Shown: positions 46,720-58,000 of the stretch, one piece after another | Numbering within the stretch: position 1 is the stretch's first letter | Layout: every line of letters starts with the position of its first letter | Origin: Neurospora tetraspora | Lineage: Eukaryota; Ascomycota; Sordariomycetes; Sordariales; Sordariaceae | NCBI RefSeq assembly: GCF_033439725.1 | Contig: NW_026944384.1 | Coordinates: forward strand, 1,798,001 to 1,862,000 | Direction: 5' to 3' | DNA: 64,000 nucleotides | Position numbers and translations under genes: made by a program | Notes under the pieces: model-generated | The model's input: the letters and a program-made list of their open reading frames with translations, nothing else | Database searches by the model: none | Told to the model about the DNA's origin: nothing

Positions 46720-49700
46720 ATGGCCGGACGAGGCCAGCCCGATCCCACCGAGGCTCTCAGAGACCGCCTTGAGAACATCGAACTGCAGCAGAATGAAGTC
46801 CAAGTCCCTCGCCCGGCATTGCGCCGCCTACCAGCCTCGACGCCCTCGCTGAAGCTTGGGCAACGGCGATCAACCGACGGCCGACATCCCGCGGCGCATG
46901 GGAGACCAAGCCTCGGACTTCCTAGGCATTCGTCCCACCTTGCTCCCGAAACACCAACTTCCCCCCTCTCACCAGCCTCGCCATCGGCCACGCGCGTGCG
47001 TTTCAGTCTCGATATTCCTGATGACGACCTCCCGAGGTCTGGGCGTCCCAGCCTGTCACGCCCGAGTTTACAACATCTGTCCCAACTATACACAATCAAC
47101 TCTAATACCGACCCCTCCTCCTCGTCTTCAATCCCAACAAAACCAGCCCGGCCAAGCTTGGAACCACGACACAGCGAAGCTAACAGTACCCGGTCTCGTA
47201 TATCGTTAACATTACCGCGACAACGTTATGATGAGTCGTACGGCGATGTCAACAGTGCTATGGCCACAGAGGAGGAAACCAAGATCACTCTTGACACCTA
47301 CAAGGACTGGATTAGCAGACAGCAGGAGAGACAAAAGAGGTTAACAAGCGATCCGTTGAAAAGGATACAAGCTAGGGCCGAGAATGCCTACCAGAAATAC
47401 ATCGTTGAAGGCCTTTTGCGACAAAGGCCGATACCCCCAAGTAAAGATGGAAGGCACATACCGCTGAAACCCGGTTTGGTACGGCAGACACCATTGAACG
47501 ATGAGCGGACGGGTCGGCCCTATGTCTCAAACTTTATCCGCTCCAGCAGATATACCCTCTACGACTTTTTGCCGAAGCAACTATTTTTCCAGTTCAGCAA
47601 GCTCGCCAACTTCTATTTCCTTGTTATCGGTATCCTACAGATGGTTCCTGGACTCAGTACAACCGGAACATACACAACGATAGCGCCGCTTATTGCCTTT
47701 GTGTGCATCAGCATGGCAAAAGAAGGTTATGACGACTACCGACGATACAGACTCGACAAACTGGAGAACAGGAGTGCCGCGTTCGTGCTGGATCCCGATG
47801 GCACCGTCAGCACGAGAGTACGGGGAAGGAAACGTAGGATGCTTATGGAAATGATCAAAGGCAAAAAGCCGACTGAGGATGGTGCTGCTACGGAACTAGC
47901 TGGTTTGGAAAGGGTGACTACAGCTGAAGTTGACCAGGGCGAAGGCGAAGGCGAACGGGAGCCTTGGGCACGAGTCGAGTGGCAGGACATCAGAGTCGGC
48001 GACATCGTTCAGTTGCAGAGAGACGAAAACGTCCCCGCCGACATGGTTCTTCTTCATGCCACTGGCCCGAACGGAGTTGCATTTATCGAAACTATGGCGC
48101 TGGATGGTGAGACGAATCTCAAGAGCAAACAGGCTTGTCCTTTGTTGCTTGACCATTGCTCCTCTATCAACGCCATGGCCCACTGCGATGCTACAGTCGT
48201 CTCCGAGGACCCGAACCTCGACCTTTACAACTACGAAGGCCGAGTGACAGAGAACGGAGAGACGATGCCCTTGACCTCCAATCAGATCGTGTACAGAGGA
48301 TCAACCCTACGGAATACCACCCAAGCGATTGGTATCGTTGTCAACACTGGCGAGGAGTGCAAGATTCGGATGAATGCGCACAAGAACGTCCGCACCAAGG
48401 CCCCGGAGATGCAATTCATGGTCAATCGGATTGTCATGCTTCTCGTGGCCTTCGTCGTTGCACTTGCTGTTGGGTGTACAGGTGGATATACCATGTGGCA
48501 TCGCAGCAACGAAAAGAAGGCTTGGTATCTCATCCAGCAAAAGGTTCCCATCAAGGAGATTGTGATCGGCTTCATCATCGCTTTCAACACTCTGATCCCC
48601 CTGTCCCTCTATGTCAGTCTTGAAATCGTCAAGCTCGGACAGCTTTACTTACTTGCGGACGTCGAGATGTATGATCCTAAAACAGACACGGCAATGAGCG
48701 CCAACACTACGACAATTTTGGAAAATCTCGGCCAGGTTAGCTACGTGTTTTCGGACAAAACGGGTACTCTGACAGAGAATCTGATGAGGTTCCGGAAGAT
48801 CAGTGTGGGAGGAGCAGCCTTTCTTCATGACTTGGATTTACGGAGAGAAGCAGAGAATGCAAAGCAAAAGCAACTCGCCCAGGATCTGCCGAAACGGAGC
48901 CTTTCGATCTCAGCGAAACCCCGGCCATCTAATGTCGAGGCCGCCTTGGAACCGCTGGCGGAAGAGTCGAGCAACGAGCCTATTGTCGCCAACCAAGCTG
49001 TGTGGCACTCGAGCGCTGGTGTGAAGCATGGGCAGCCGGAACCGAATACTGAGGACTTGATCCGCTATCTTCAGCAGAGGCCTAACACACCCTTCTCCCG
49101 GACCGCTAAGCACTTCATCCTCTGTATTGCGCTTTGCCACACCTGTCTCCCCGAGACCAAGGAGGATGGCGAAATGACTTTCCAGGCGGCGTCTCCTGAT
49201 GAGTTGGCATTGGTAGAAGGAGCTAGGGACTTGGGCTACCTGGTTATCGATCGTCCCGCGCAAGCTATCAAGCTTCAAACTCGCGATGCGGACGGCAACC
49301 CTGTTACCGAAACATACGAGGTTCTCGACGTTATTGAATTCAGTAGCAAGCGGAAACGCATGTCCATCGTCATTCGCATGCCGGACGGATCCACCTGTAT
49401 CTTTACCAAGGGTGCTGACAGCATGATTCTGCCTCGTCTCAAGCAGAGCAATCTGGCCATGCAGACCGCTAGTAAGATCGGGCGGATGGCTAGCATGCGC
49501 AAGAGTATGGAGCAGGAGAAGGCTCTCCGTCGGCTCAGTCTTCACAGCATTAAGCGTGACAGCATGAATCTTGTTCGGGCTTCCCGTGCTTCGATGGATC
49601 ATCGGAGGGTTTCGCGTAAGGGCAGTCAGCGCCGGTCTACTTTCTTTACGGATGAGGTTGATTCTTGGCTGGTTCGTCGTGAGACTGATGAGTTCGATGA

Positions 49701-51948
49701 TTCTAACCCACCCCCGCGTCGCTCGATGCAGCGTGGCCGGTCCTTTGAAGTTGGTCGTCCGCACGACCCTCTTGATGGCATGGTCGACGAGCATTTGGCT
49801 TTGAACGACGCCGCCGTTTTCGAACGCTGCTTTAAGCACATTGATGACTTCGCCTCTGAAGGTCTGCGAACCCTTGTCTTTGCCTACCGCTATTTGGATG
49901 GCGAGGAGTACAAGAAGTGGAAGACGATCTATCACGAAGCCACTACTAGCCTGGTTAACCGCCAAGAACGCATTGAGGCCGCCGCTGAGATCATCGAACA
50001 GAACTTCGACCTTGCTGGAGCGACTGCCATTGAGGATAAGCTACAGCACGGTGTACCCGAGACCATCGACAAGTTCCGCCGTGCCAACATCAAGATCTGG
50101 ATGCTTACGGGTGACAAGCGTGAGACTGCCATCAACATCGCCCACTCGGCCAGGATTTGCAAGCCCTTTTCGGAGGTCTACATCCTGGACGCGACCCAAG
50201 GCGATCTTCAGGAGAGACTTGCCTCGACACTCATAGATGTCGGTCGTGGCATGGTTCCTCACTCGGTTGTTGTTATTGATGGTCATACTCTGAGCGTCGT
50301 GGAGGAGGATGAGTCCCTTCAAGTTCTCTTCTTTGACCTTGTTGTTAGAGTCGACTCGGTCATCTGCTGTCGCGCATCCCCATCGCAGAAGGCCACCCTT
50401 GTCCAGAGTATCCGTCACCAAGTTCCCAAGGCTGTCACTCTTGCCATTGGTGATGGTGCCAACGACATTGCCATGATCCAGGCTTCCCACGTGGGTATCG
50501 GTATTTCCGGAAGAGAAGGCCTCCAGGCTGCTCGTATCTCGGATTACGCCATCGCTCAGTTCCGGTTTTTGCAACGCTTACTCTTCGTTCACGGTCGCTG
50601 GAACTACATCAGGACTGGCAAGTACATCCTTGGTACCTTCTGGAAGGAAATTGTCTTCTACCTGGTGCAGGCGCAGTTCCAGCGCTACAACGGCTATACG
50701 GGTACTTCTTTGTTCGAGTCTACCAGTTTGACTGTCTTCAACACCCTGTTTACCTCGCTCCCGGTTATTCTCTTTGGTATCTTTGAGAAAGATCTCGAAG
50801 CCGACACGCTGATGGCTGTCCCCGAGTTGTACACATATGGTCAAAAGGAGAAAGCCTTCAACGTTAAGCTATACGTCGGTTGGATGTTCATGGCCGTGTC
50901 AGAGTCAGTGCTAATCTTCACTATCGTCTGGTTCGTCTACGGTATCACCCTTCCGCCCGAGAACACCGCTCTATATCCCGTCGGCACCCTGGCCTTTACT
51001 ATCTGCGTCATTTTCATCAACATCAAGATGCTCGTCCTCGAGTTGCACAACCGTATCGCCATCACTTTCGCCGGTCTTTTCATCTCTGTCTTTGGCTGGT
51101 TCCTTTGGAACCTCTTCCTCAGCGGCATCTTCTCGGCCAAGATGAGTCCGTATCTTGTCAGAGATGCTTTCATCAAGGGTTTCGGCCAACACGCTCCCTG
51201 GTGGGTCGTCTGCATCATCACGCTGTCTGCCCTTATTATCTTTGAAGGGGCTATCAGCACGGTGCGCAGATCCCTGTGGCCTACCGATCAAGATCTGATG
51301 AAGGAGATCGAGCACATCGAGGGTGTCCTGGACGTCATGAAAGAACATGCCGCCGAGCGCGGAGAGGCCGGTCTGCCCGCTGCGGATGCCGCAGCAGCGG
51401 AGGCTGGTAGTCTGAGGCACAAGAACAGCTACGGCGAGATTATCGGCACCGGCATGACCCCCGCCGCCGTCGGAAGCAGCAGCAGCAGGCCTCTGATGCC
51501 CGAAGGTCGTCCCAGCCATGCTTACGCGCGTCCCAACTTTGACTCCCCCGCGGAGGAGCTGGAGGATCCGGTCGAGGATGTTGTCAGACCTAAGAGCAAG
51601 AAGGCGGAGGAGGCGAAGGGAAGCATGAAGGGGAAGACTCCTAGGAAGTCGGCGTTGCGGACGAGCATGGACGTGGCTGTGAGCACGAGGTTCCTTGGGG
51701 AGGGGAGTGCCAATACGCCGATTGCGAGTGGGTCGGCGGTGGAGGGTGGAGAGCCTTATTTCGTCACGAGCCCGATCGAGATGCCGGAGATGCATTCTCC
51801 TGTATTGTCAACAACGGCTGAGGCGGCGGGCACTGGTATTGGAGGAACAGGGGAAGCGGGAGAAGGTGGTGCAGTGGAGAGGCAGTTGACGGGGACGACA
51901 GTTAATCAGGATGAGGGACAGCCACCGGTGACGAGGCAGTTGCTGTGA
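46720..51948 (+). CDS. DNF3: P4-type ATPase, phospholipid flippase of the Dnf3 type
   Basis: A single uninterrupted exon of 1742 residues. The ATG at 46720 has a strong context (CCACCATGG); the frame is open a little further upstream but has no other ATG. Motifs: flippase N-domain NFIRSSRYTLYDFLPKQLFF (about 268), actuator DGET (Asp462), transmembrane-4 IPLSLYVSLEIVK, phosphorylation site DKTGTLTEN (Asp679), nucleotide domain KGAD, TGDKRETA and hinge GDGANDIAMIQ (Asp1245), then the C-terminal membrane helices. P4-ATPases move phospholipids to the cytosolic leaflet of Golgi, endosome or plasma membranes. The large size, CFKHIDDFASEGLRTLVFAY, and the long Ser/Arg-rich insert in the nucleotide domain (about 917-1027) point to the Dnf3 branch over Dnf1/2, Drs2 or Neo1. 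The N-terminal 190 and C-terminal 220 residues are disordered. Motif residues all look intact. Confidence 0.93.
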   Translation: MAGRGQPDPTEALRDRLENIELQQNEVQVPRPALRRLPASTPSLKLGQRRSTDGRHPAAHGRPSLGLPRHSSHLAPETPTSPLSPASPSATRVRFSLDIPDDDLPRSGRPSLSRPSLQHLSQLYTINSNTDPSSSSSIPTKPARPSLEPRHSEANSTRSRISLTLPRQRYDESYGDVNSAMATEEETKITLDTYKDWISRQQERQKRLTSDPLKRIQARAENAYQKYIVEGLLRQRPIPPSKDGRHIPLKPGLVRQTPLNDERTGRPYVSNFIRSSRYTLYDFLPKQLFFQFSKLANFYFLVIGILQMVPGLSTTGTYTTIAPLIAFVCISMAKEGYDDYRRYRLDKLENRSAAFVLDPDGTVSTRVRGRKRRMLMEMIKGKKPTEDGAATELAGLERVTTAEVDQGEGEGEREPWARVEWQDIRVGDIVQLQRDENVPADMVLLHATGPNGVAFIETMALDGETNLKSKQACPLLLDHCSSINAMAHCDATVVSEDPNLDLYNYEGRVTENGETMPLTSNQIVYRGSTLRNTTQAIGIVVNTGEECKIRMNAHKNVRTKAPEMQFMVNRIVMLLVAFVVALAVGCTGGYTMWHRSNEKKAWYLIQQKVPIKEIVIGFIIAFNTLIPLSLYVSLEIVKLGQLYLLADVEMYDPKTDTAMSANTTTILENLGQVSYVFSDKTGTLTENLMRFRKISVGGAAFLHDLDLRREAENAKQKQLAQDLPKRSLSISAKPRPSNVEAALEPLAEESSNEPIVANQAVWHSSAGVKHGQPEPNTEDLIRYLQQRPNTPFSRTAKHFILCIALCHTCLPETKEDGEMTFQAASPDELALVEGARDLGYLVIDRPAQAIKLQTRDADGNPVTETYEVLDVIEFSSKRKRMSIVIRMPDGSTCIFTKGADSMILPRLKQSNLAMQTASKIGRMASMRKSMEQEKALRRLSLHSIKRDSMNLVRASRASMDHRRVSRKGSQRRSTFFTDEVDSWLVRRETDEFDDSNPPPRRSMQRGRSFEVGRPHDPLDGMVDEHLALNDAAVFERCFKHIDDFASEGLRTLVFAYRYLDGEEYKKWKTIYHEATTSLVNRQERIEAAAEIIEQNFDLAGATAIEDKLQHGVPETIDKFRRANIKIWMLTGDKRETAINIAHSARICKPFSEVYILDATQGDLQERLASTLIDVGRGMVPHSVVVIDGHTLSVVEEDESLQVLFFDLVVRVDSVICCRASPSQKATLVQSIRHQVPKAVTLAIGDGANDIAMIQASHVGIGISGREGLQAARISDYAIAQFRFLQRLLFVHGRWNYIRTGKYILGTFWKEIVFYLVQAQFQRYNGYTGTSLFESTSLTVFNTLFTSLPVILFGIFEKDLEADTLMAVPELYTYGQKEKAFNVKLYVGWMFMAVSESVLIFTIVWFVYGITLPPENTALYPVGTLAFTICVIFINIKMLVLELHNRIAITFAGLFISVFGWFLWNLFLSGIFSAKMSPYLVRDAFIKGFGQHAPWWVVCIITLSALIIFEGAISTVRRSLWPTDQDLMKEIEHIEGVLDVMKEHAAERGEAGLPAADAAAAEAGSLRHKNSYGEIIGTGMTPAAVGSSSSRPLMPEGRPSHAYARPNFDSPAEELEDPVEDVVRPKSKKAEEAKGSMKGKTPRKSALRTSMDVAVSTRFLGEGSANTPIASGSAVEGGEPYFVTSPIEMPEMHSPVLSTTAEAAGTGIGGTGEAGEGGAVERQLTGTTVNQDEGQPPVTRQLL

Positions 51949-54900
51949 GGAGCTTTTGAGGTGGAAGAAGATGGTGAAATTGGTGAAGTGAGATGAACCA
52001 TGATATGAGGAATAACATAACACGTTACTACGGTGACTACGCCATTGTATGAGCATGCTTGATGAGGGAGGGGGGGAAGCAGAAGAAGAAGAAGGAGGCC
52101 TTATGGGTTATGAATGACTGATGGACGAGAAAACGAGACGAGATGGCTGTGGATGACTTGAGGGACATTTTCCCTTGATGGCTTTCTTTTTGTTGGAAAG
52201 AGCACACACACTATACCTATTGCACACTTATCCTGCATTTATTTTGACGATCGAAGGCGTCTGCATGTCTGTCTTCTGTTGAGTTGACAGACAGACAGAC
52301 AACAAAAGCGGCGTTATTGGGGACTTTTACTTGTATTTGCCTAGTTGGACCTTGAGGCTCTCTTGGATACATACCTCACCACACGTATATAGATAATTTT
52401 CATCTCTTTTTTTATACTTAGTCAATGCTCCATCCTATGCCGAAAATGTTGTCTGTTCGTGTTACCACTCGTCAGCACAGACTTCTATTATACAGCATTG
52501 AGATGGTTACCTAAGTAGTGTGACGAGATCTCCAAATCCGAAAACACACCAAGGTCGAGTCCAATGAGATATGACTGGCAGAGCGACGTTACTTCGGAGA
52601 TATTATCAATTGGTACTCTGTGTCTACCAGGCCTCGTGATGTTCCTGCCGGTGCTACCCCGACTCTTCGTTTACAGTTCTTCAACTCTTCATTAACGGAT
52701 TACATATGGAGGTTGGAGAGAAGAAGAAGGGTTGTATGTAGAGATAAAGTGAGTCATAACACACATACGCCCTTTGTTTTTTTTATATGTCAACCGTAAA
52801 CAATCCCTGACATGATACAGGGCATCACTGGGCACGTAGGATCATGTATATGCATAAGCAGAGCGGTAAACGGCTGGTTGGTGGTGGTGGTGGTGGTGGT
52901 GCTGTGATGATGACCGCCGCAAGCATTCATTCATTACAGGAGCAGAAACGACTTATATAACCACCTATATATAACCATCCGATGATATCAACAGAGGTGA
53001 AGGAAGTTACTGGTTGGAATCTTGCAGACCTGATGAGTTTGCCAGTTGGTTGATGTGAGTTCCAGAACGACCACCCTACACACATGAATGAACCATGCAG
53101 ACTTGGAAAGAGTCATAACTGCAATCTCTCGTCTGGACTCTGGGGCTGAATAATGTCCGTTCCAGGTTGGATGAAAGAGGAAGGTCAGCAAGATTAAAAA
53201 CGTGCGGGTGACGGGTAACGGATGTCGAGACCGAGCAGGTGGGTCGGATGTGTAATGGACGGGACGTTGGTCTGGCACTAACAGACTTTGGTTGGGATTG
53301 AAGGGATATCTGTTAGTGACTTTAGATTGGTAAAGTTCTAATCGAGGGATGTGAGGGGGAGCCTCTCCAACTCCCAAGAATTTCCCCAAGCACCAAGGAA
53401 GCACCAAGGTCGCGTGCAGCAAGCCAGCCGGCGCTACCTACTGAACACAGTACAGAATGCGAGGTACAGTGAGGTACGTAGCAGTCGTTGTAACCGTTCG
53501 GGCCCTGACAGAAAAGGGAATGTGCAAAGGTTGGAGTTGGAGATGGACCCCGAATGAGCTGGAGCTGAAGCTGAAGCGATTGAACTGTCAATTGAAGGGT
53601 GGCATTGAAAGTTGGATTTAGAAGATTGCAGATGGCTCAGAACTCCAGGTCCGACAATTCAAGGTGGTCATGATAATTGCGATGTTGCGAAACGGCGGAG
53701 GTGCGGTGTGGAGATTGTTGGGATACGTACCCGTTGTGCATCGCAGAACACAAGGACCCTTGTTTCTGTGTTTTGTCACTTGTTATCCCTTCCCCCTTCC
53801 CTTGTGTCTTCTTGTGTCCCTTTTGATGAGATTTGTGTCTGTAGAACGACCTTTTTCCGTGGGACAGATGTGTTTTGCGCAACCTGATCGGCTGGAATTA
53901 TTCCATGTCATCCCAAAAAAAAGTTGCAGACAATGACTTTCTTCGATTTAATCATCCAAACTGACATCATTGACAGGAAACGCCATAGGTAGGAGAGAGG
54001 CTCGTGCTTCCCACCCGCCAATTTCCAATTCCCAAACCCACGAAGTTTCCCCAGTTGTCCAGCTTCCGTGGGCCCGGATTGGAGACGAAGCACCAAATGC
54101 GGAGGAGGCTGGAGGTTCAATTAAGGGCCTGGTCCAATCACAATTAGGACCGATCTAATGCGGGACGGAAAGCGATAAGAAACCGCAACAGTGGGAGACA
54201 ATCACGATGGAAATCCTGGAGCATGAGGCCTTCGTAACGTGTTAGTGATAGGCATCAAAGAAACGGTGATGATGATGACGAGGCTCGAAGCCAACAGGAG
54301 CTGTGATGTGGCCAACACGACGAGTTTATATCTATAAAACAGCCATCTTGATGGGACCTTCCCGTTCGGGCCTTGCCGTCTTACATACCTTCCTTCAGTC
54401 ATGTTCTTGTGACTCGGCAAATCAAGCCCGAAACAGTGGATGAACAGTCCGAGACCACAAGAAACAGACGATATTGTGAGTCAGTCCGAGATGGAAATAA
54501 AGATTGATCTCCGACCGCTTGTTGATTCCAGTTGATAAGACGCTTGTCAAAAAGTCTTTGAATTGACAACTGGCAGGTCTAAGGACTCTAGGTGGCCCCA
54601 CTATCAAGGCTAAAAAGTCCAAAAACACAAAAGAGGTGTCAAATCGACCCCACCGGCGTACCAACAACAGTGCAACCCCCAGTGTTGCAGCAGGTGCGCT
54701 GACCACTGAACCCCATCTCCCAATTCCGAATCCAGCTGGCCGGACGTGGTGTGGACCGTGAATCATCATCCTCCACAGCGGGGAACGGCAGGCAACTTTA
54801 GCACGGCGCAATCCCAGCCAAGGCCATCATCCATCTTATCCAACTTAAAGTCGACCGAGTCCGGAAAATTCGTCAGCTCTCGAGGAAGTCGGTCTTCCCT

Positions 54901-55028
54901 CGCCGCATCCTTAGACCTTTCGACTGTTTCACCCGCTTTCCCGAGACATCACCAACGCCTCGGTCATCGACAACACACTCCATCTGTCTCCAGCTCGCCC
55001 GCCACCAAGGCGCTGCTGAGCGCGCGAA
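51949..55028. other. Intergenic DNA between the flippase and ABC transporter genes
   Basis: About 3.1 kb. The first part is the flippase 3' UTR. A (GGT)n microsatellite lies near 52877. The left-to-middle section (53.3-54.8 kb) has no credible frame. The last few hundred bases before 55029 would hold the ABC transporter promoter and leader; no specific element is recognised. Confidence 0.5.
52877..52900. repeat. (GGT)n microsatellite
   Basis: Seven or eight GGT units in a row, in non-coding DNA. Confidence 0.85.
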
Positions 55029-58000
55029 ATGGGTTTCGCTCAGTGCGGGTGGCCGATATGGCGGACTGACGACTTCACGCCATGCTTCCAGGAAGAGTAT
55101 GTCCGACACCTACCATCGCCAGCTTTGCGCTTATCAGATCTGACAAACCTTGTTTCCACAGTTACCTCAAGATCCTCCTACCATTGATTGTCGTAGGACT
55201 GTCCGTACTTCGACTCCTCGTCTCAGGTCTCCTCCGAGCTGCCAAGCTAAAACCGAACCGCGGGTACGATCGCGTCGCCGATAACGAGCAAGACCGCACC
55301 CACCTGCCCAGAGACGAAGAACCTGCCGACGAAAGTGACGAAGATGAGGCGCTAGCTATTGGCGGCGGCCGCCTTGCGCTGGCCAAGGTTACCACCAAGG
55401 GCTCCATCGTGCAGGCTGATACTCCTGCCGGTCAAACTCTCCTTACCGTCATCGAAGTCCTCGCCATCGCCGGTCTGGTCGGTGTCAATGTTGTCGCATT
55501 GGTTCTCGAAGCCTACAGCGGTCGCCATGGCAAGATCGCCGCCATTGCTGGTCTCGGCGCCTGGACCTACGTTCTGATTCTTGCTGCGCTGCGTCTCTTC
55601 CTCGGAAACACGCGCGTACCGCACCTCTGGAACCACACGGCTGCCATCTACTGTGCCCAGTGGCTGTTTTCGCTCATTGGCTTCCGCTCGGCCATTGTCC
55701 ATCCTGCGACCCAGCTCAGGCAGATTTTGGCCATCGTCGACTTCGCCCTGACCTCGCTCCTCTTCTTCATGTCGATCAGCACACGCAGAGGAAATAAAAC
55801 AGTCATTCTGGAGTGGGAGGACGGTATCCAGCCCAGTCGCGAGAACTTGGCCTCTCTCTTCTCCCACTTCACTTTCGGCTGGGTTGACTCCATCATGTGG
55901 GAAGGCTGGAAGGAGCCGTTGACTGCCGACCGGGTCTGGAATTTGCTTCCTAGTGACAAAGCCGCCACCGTTCTGGCCAACTACCGCCAGGTCAAGAAGA
56001 CCACTTCCCTGGCTTACCACCTCTTGAGCTACTTCAAGGGTATGGTTGCTGCGCAGGCTGCCTGGGCTGTCATGTCGGGCGCCTTCACCTTTGCGCCCAC
56101 CCTGCTGCTCAAGGCTATCCTCGAATATATTGAGGACCCGACACAGGCTCCCCGCAACGTCTTGTGGCTCTATGTGATCCTTCTCCCCATCACTGATGTT
56201 GTCCGCTCTGTTGGAGACGCTCAGGCGCTTTGGATTGGTCGCAAGATTTGCATCAACATCCGTGCTATCCTTGTCGGTGAGATTTACGCAAAGGCGCTTA
56301 GGAGAAAGGCCGCCGCCGGTAACGACAAGGTTCTCGGCGAAGACAAGAAGGATGAAGCTCCCGCCAAGAAGGGTTTCTGCGCAAAGCTCAAGCGCGCTTT
56401 GGGTCTTGCGAAGGATGACAAGAAGGCCAATGATCAGTCTGCAGCTGAGGCTGCTGTTACGAAGGCCAAGGATAAGGCCGCCGAGGCTGATGAGCAGGCC
56501 AATCTGGGAACCATCACCACCTTGATGTCCGTCGACAGCTTCAAGGTCTCTGAGGTCACTAGCTACCTCCATTTCCTCATTGCCTCGGCTCCTACACAGC
56601 TGCTTGTAGCCGTTATCCTGCTTTACAACGTCATGGGCTACAGTGCCATCCCCGGTTTCATCATCATGGCTCTGCTCCTTCCTGTCAACATTGGCTTCGC
56701 CAAGACTTTCCAGTATACGCAGAAGAAGATCATGTCGGCTACTGACAAGCGCATCCACACCACTAACGAAGTCCTCCAAAACATCCGGATCATCAAGTAC
56801 TTCGCTTGGGAGCACAGGTTCGAAACCATTGTTGACGAGAAGAGGCGGGCGGAGCTCAAGGCCCTGCGCACCCGGTACATGGTCTGGGCTTGCGCCGTGG
56901 CTGTCTGGAACACGGTTCCTATCCTCATCACTTTCTTCACCTTCTTCGTCTTCACCGTTATTGAGAAGAAGCCGTTGTATCCCTCTATCGCCTTCACCGC
57001 CATTTCTCTGTTTATGCTGCTCCGCTATCCGCTTGACCAACTCGGAGACATGATTGCCCACGTCCAGGAGTCCAAGGTGTCCGTGGACCGCATCGAGGAG
57101 TTCTTGTCTGAGGAGGAGACTGAGAAGCAAAAGCAGCTTGGCCCGGACAACATTGACGAGAACGGCAACAAGGTCATTGGTTTCAGAAGCGCCAGCTTCA
57201 TCTGGGGCGGCAGGAACACTGTTGCTGAGGATGGAAGCATGGCTTTCCGTCTTCTTGACCTTGATGTCGAGTTCCAGGAGGGCAAGCTCAACGTCATCAC
57301 TGGCCCCACCGGATCCGGAAAGACCTCTATGCTTATGGCTTTGCTTGGTGAGATGACCATTCTCAAGGGTCGTGTCTTCTGTCCCGGAGGTCGCAGCCGT
57401 GAGGATGTCCGCCCCGACCCCGAAACTGGTCTTGCCGACACTTGCGCCTATGTTGCCCAGCAAGCCTGGCTTGTCAATGGCTCCATCAAGGACAACATTC
57501 TGTTTAGTGCACCGTTTGATGAGCAGAGATACAAGGACGTCATTGTCGCTTGCGCTCTGGAGCGTGATCTGGAAATTCTTGATAACGGCGATGAGACTTT
57601 GGTTGGTGAGAAGGGCATTACCCTCTCCGGTGGCCAGAAGCAGCGCATTTCGCTGGCTCGTGCCGTCTACTCCAACTCTAAGCATCTTCTCATGGATGAC
57701 TGTCTCAGCGCCGTCGATTCTCACACCGCTCAGTGGATCTTCAGCAACTGCATCATGGGTCCTTTGATGAAGCACCGCACTTGCATCCTCGTCTCTCACA
57801 ACATCCCTCTCTGCGTTCCTTTCTCCGACTTCGTTGTCCAGATGACCAATGGTCGTGTTACTGCTCAGGGCGCTCCTCAGGAGCTCATTGCGGCCGGCAA
57901 GTTCGGTGAGGACTTTGTCCAAAAGTCCCGTTCCGGCTCTGCTCACGTCTCGCGTGTTCCTTCCCGAGTTCCGTCTAGTGTCGGCGAGGAAGGTGAACAC

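Noticed and set aside
48910-49965. 351-codon minus-strand frame over the flippase gene
   Set aside because: It overlaps the catalytic and regulatory core of a clear P4-ATPase and has no recognisable domain.
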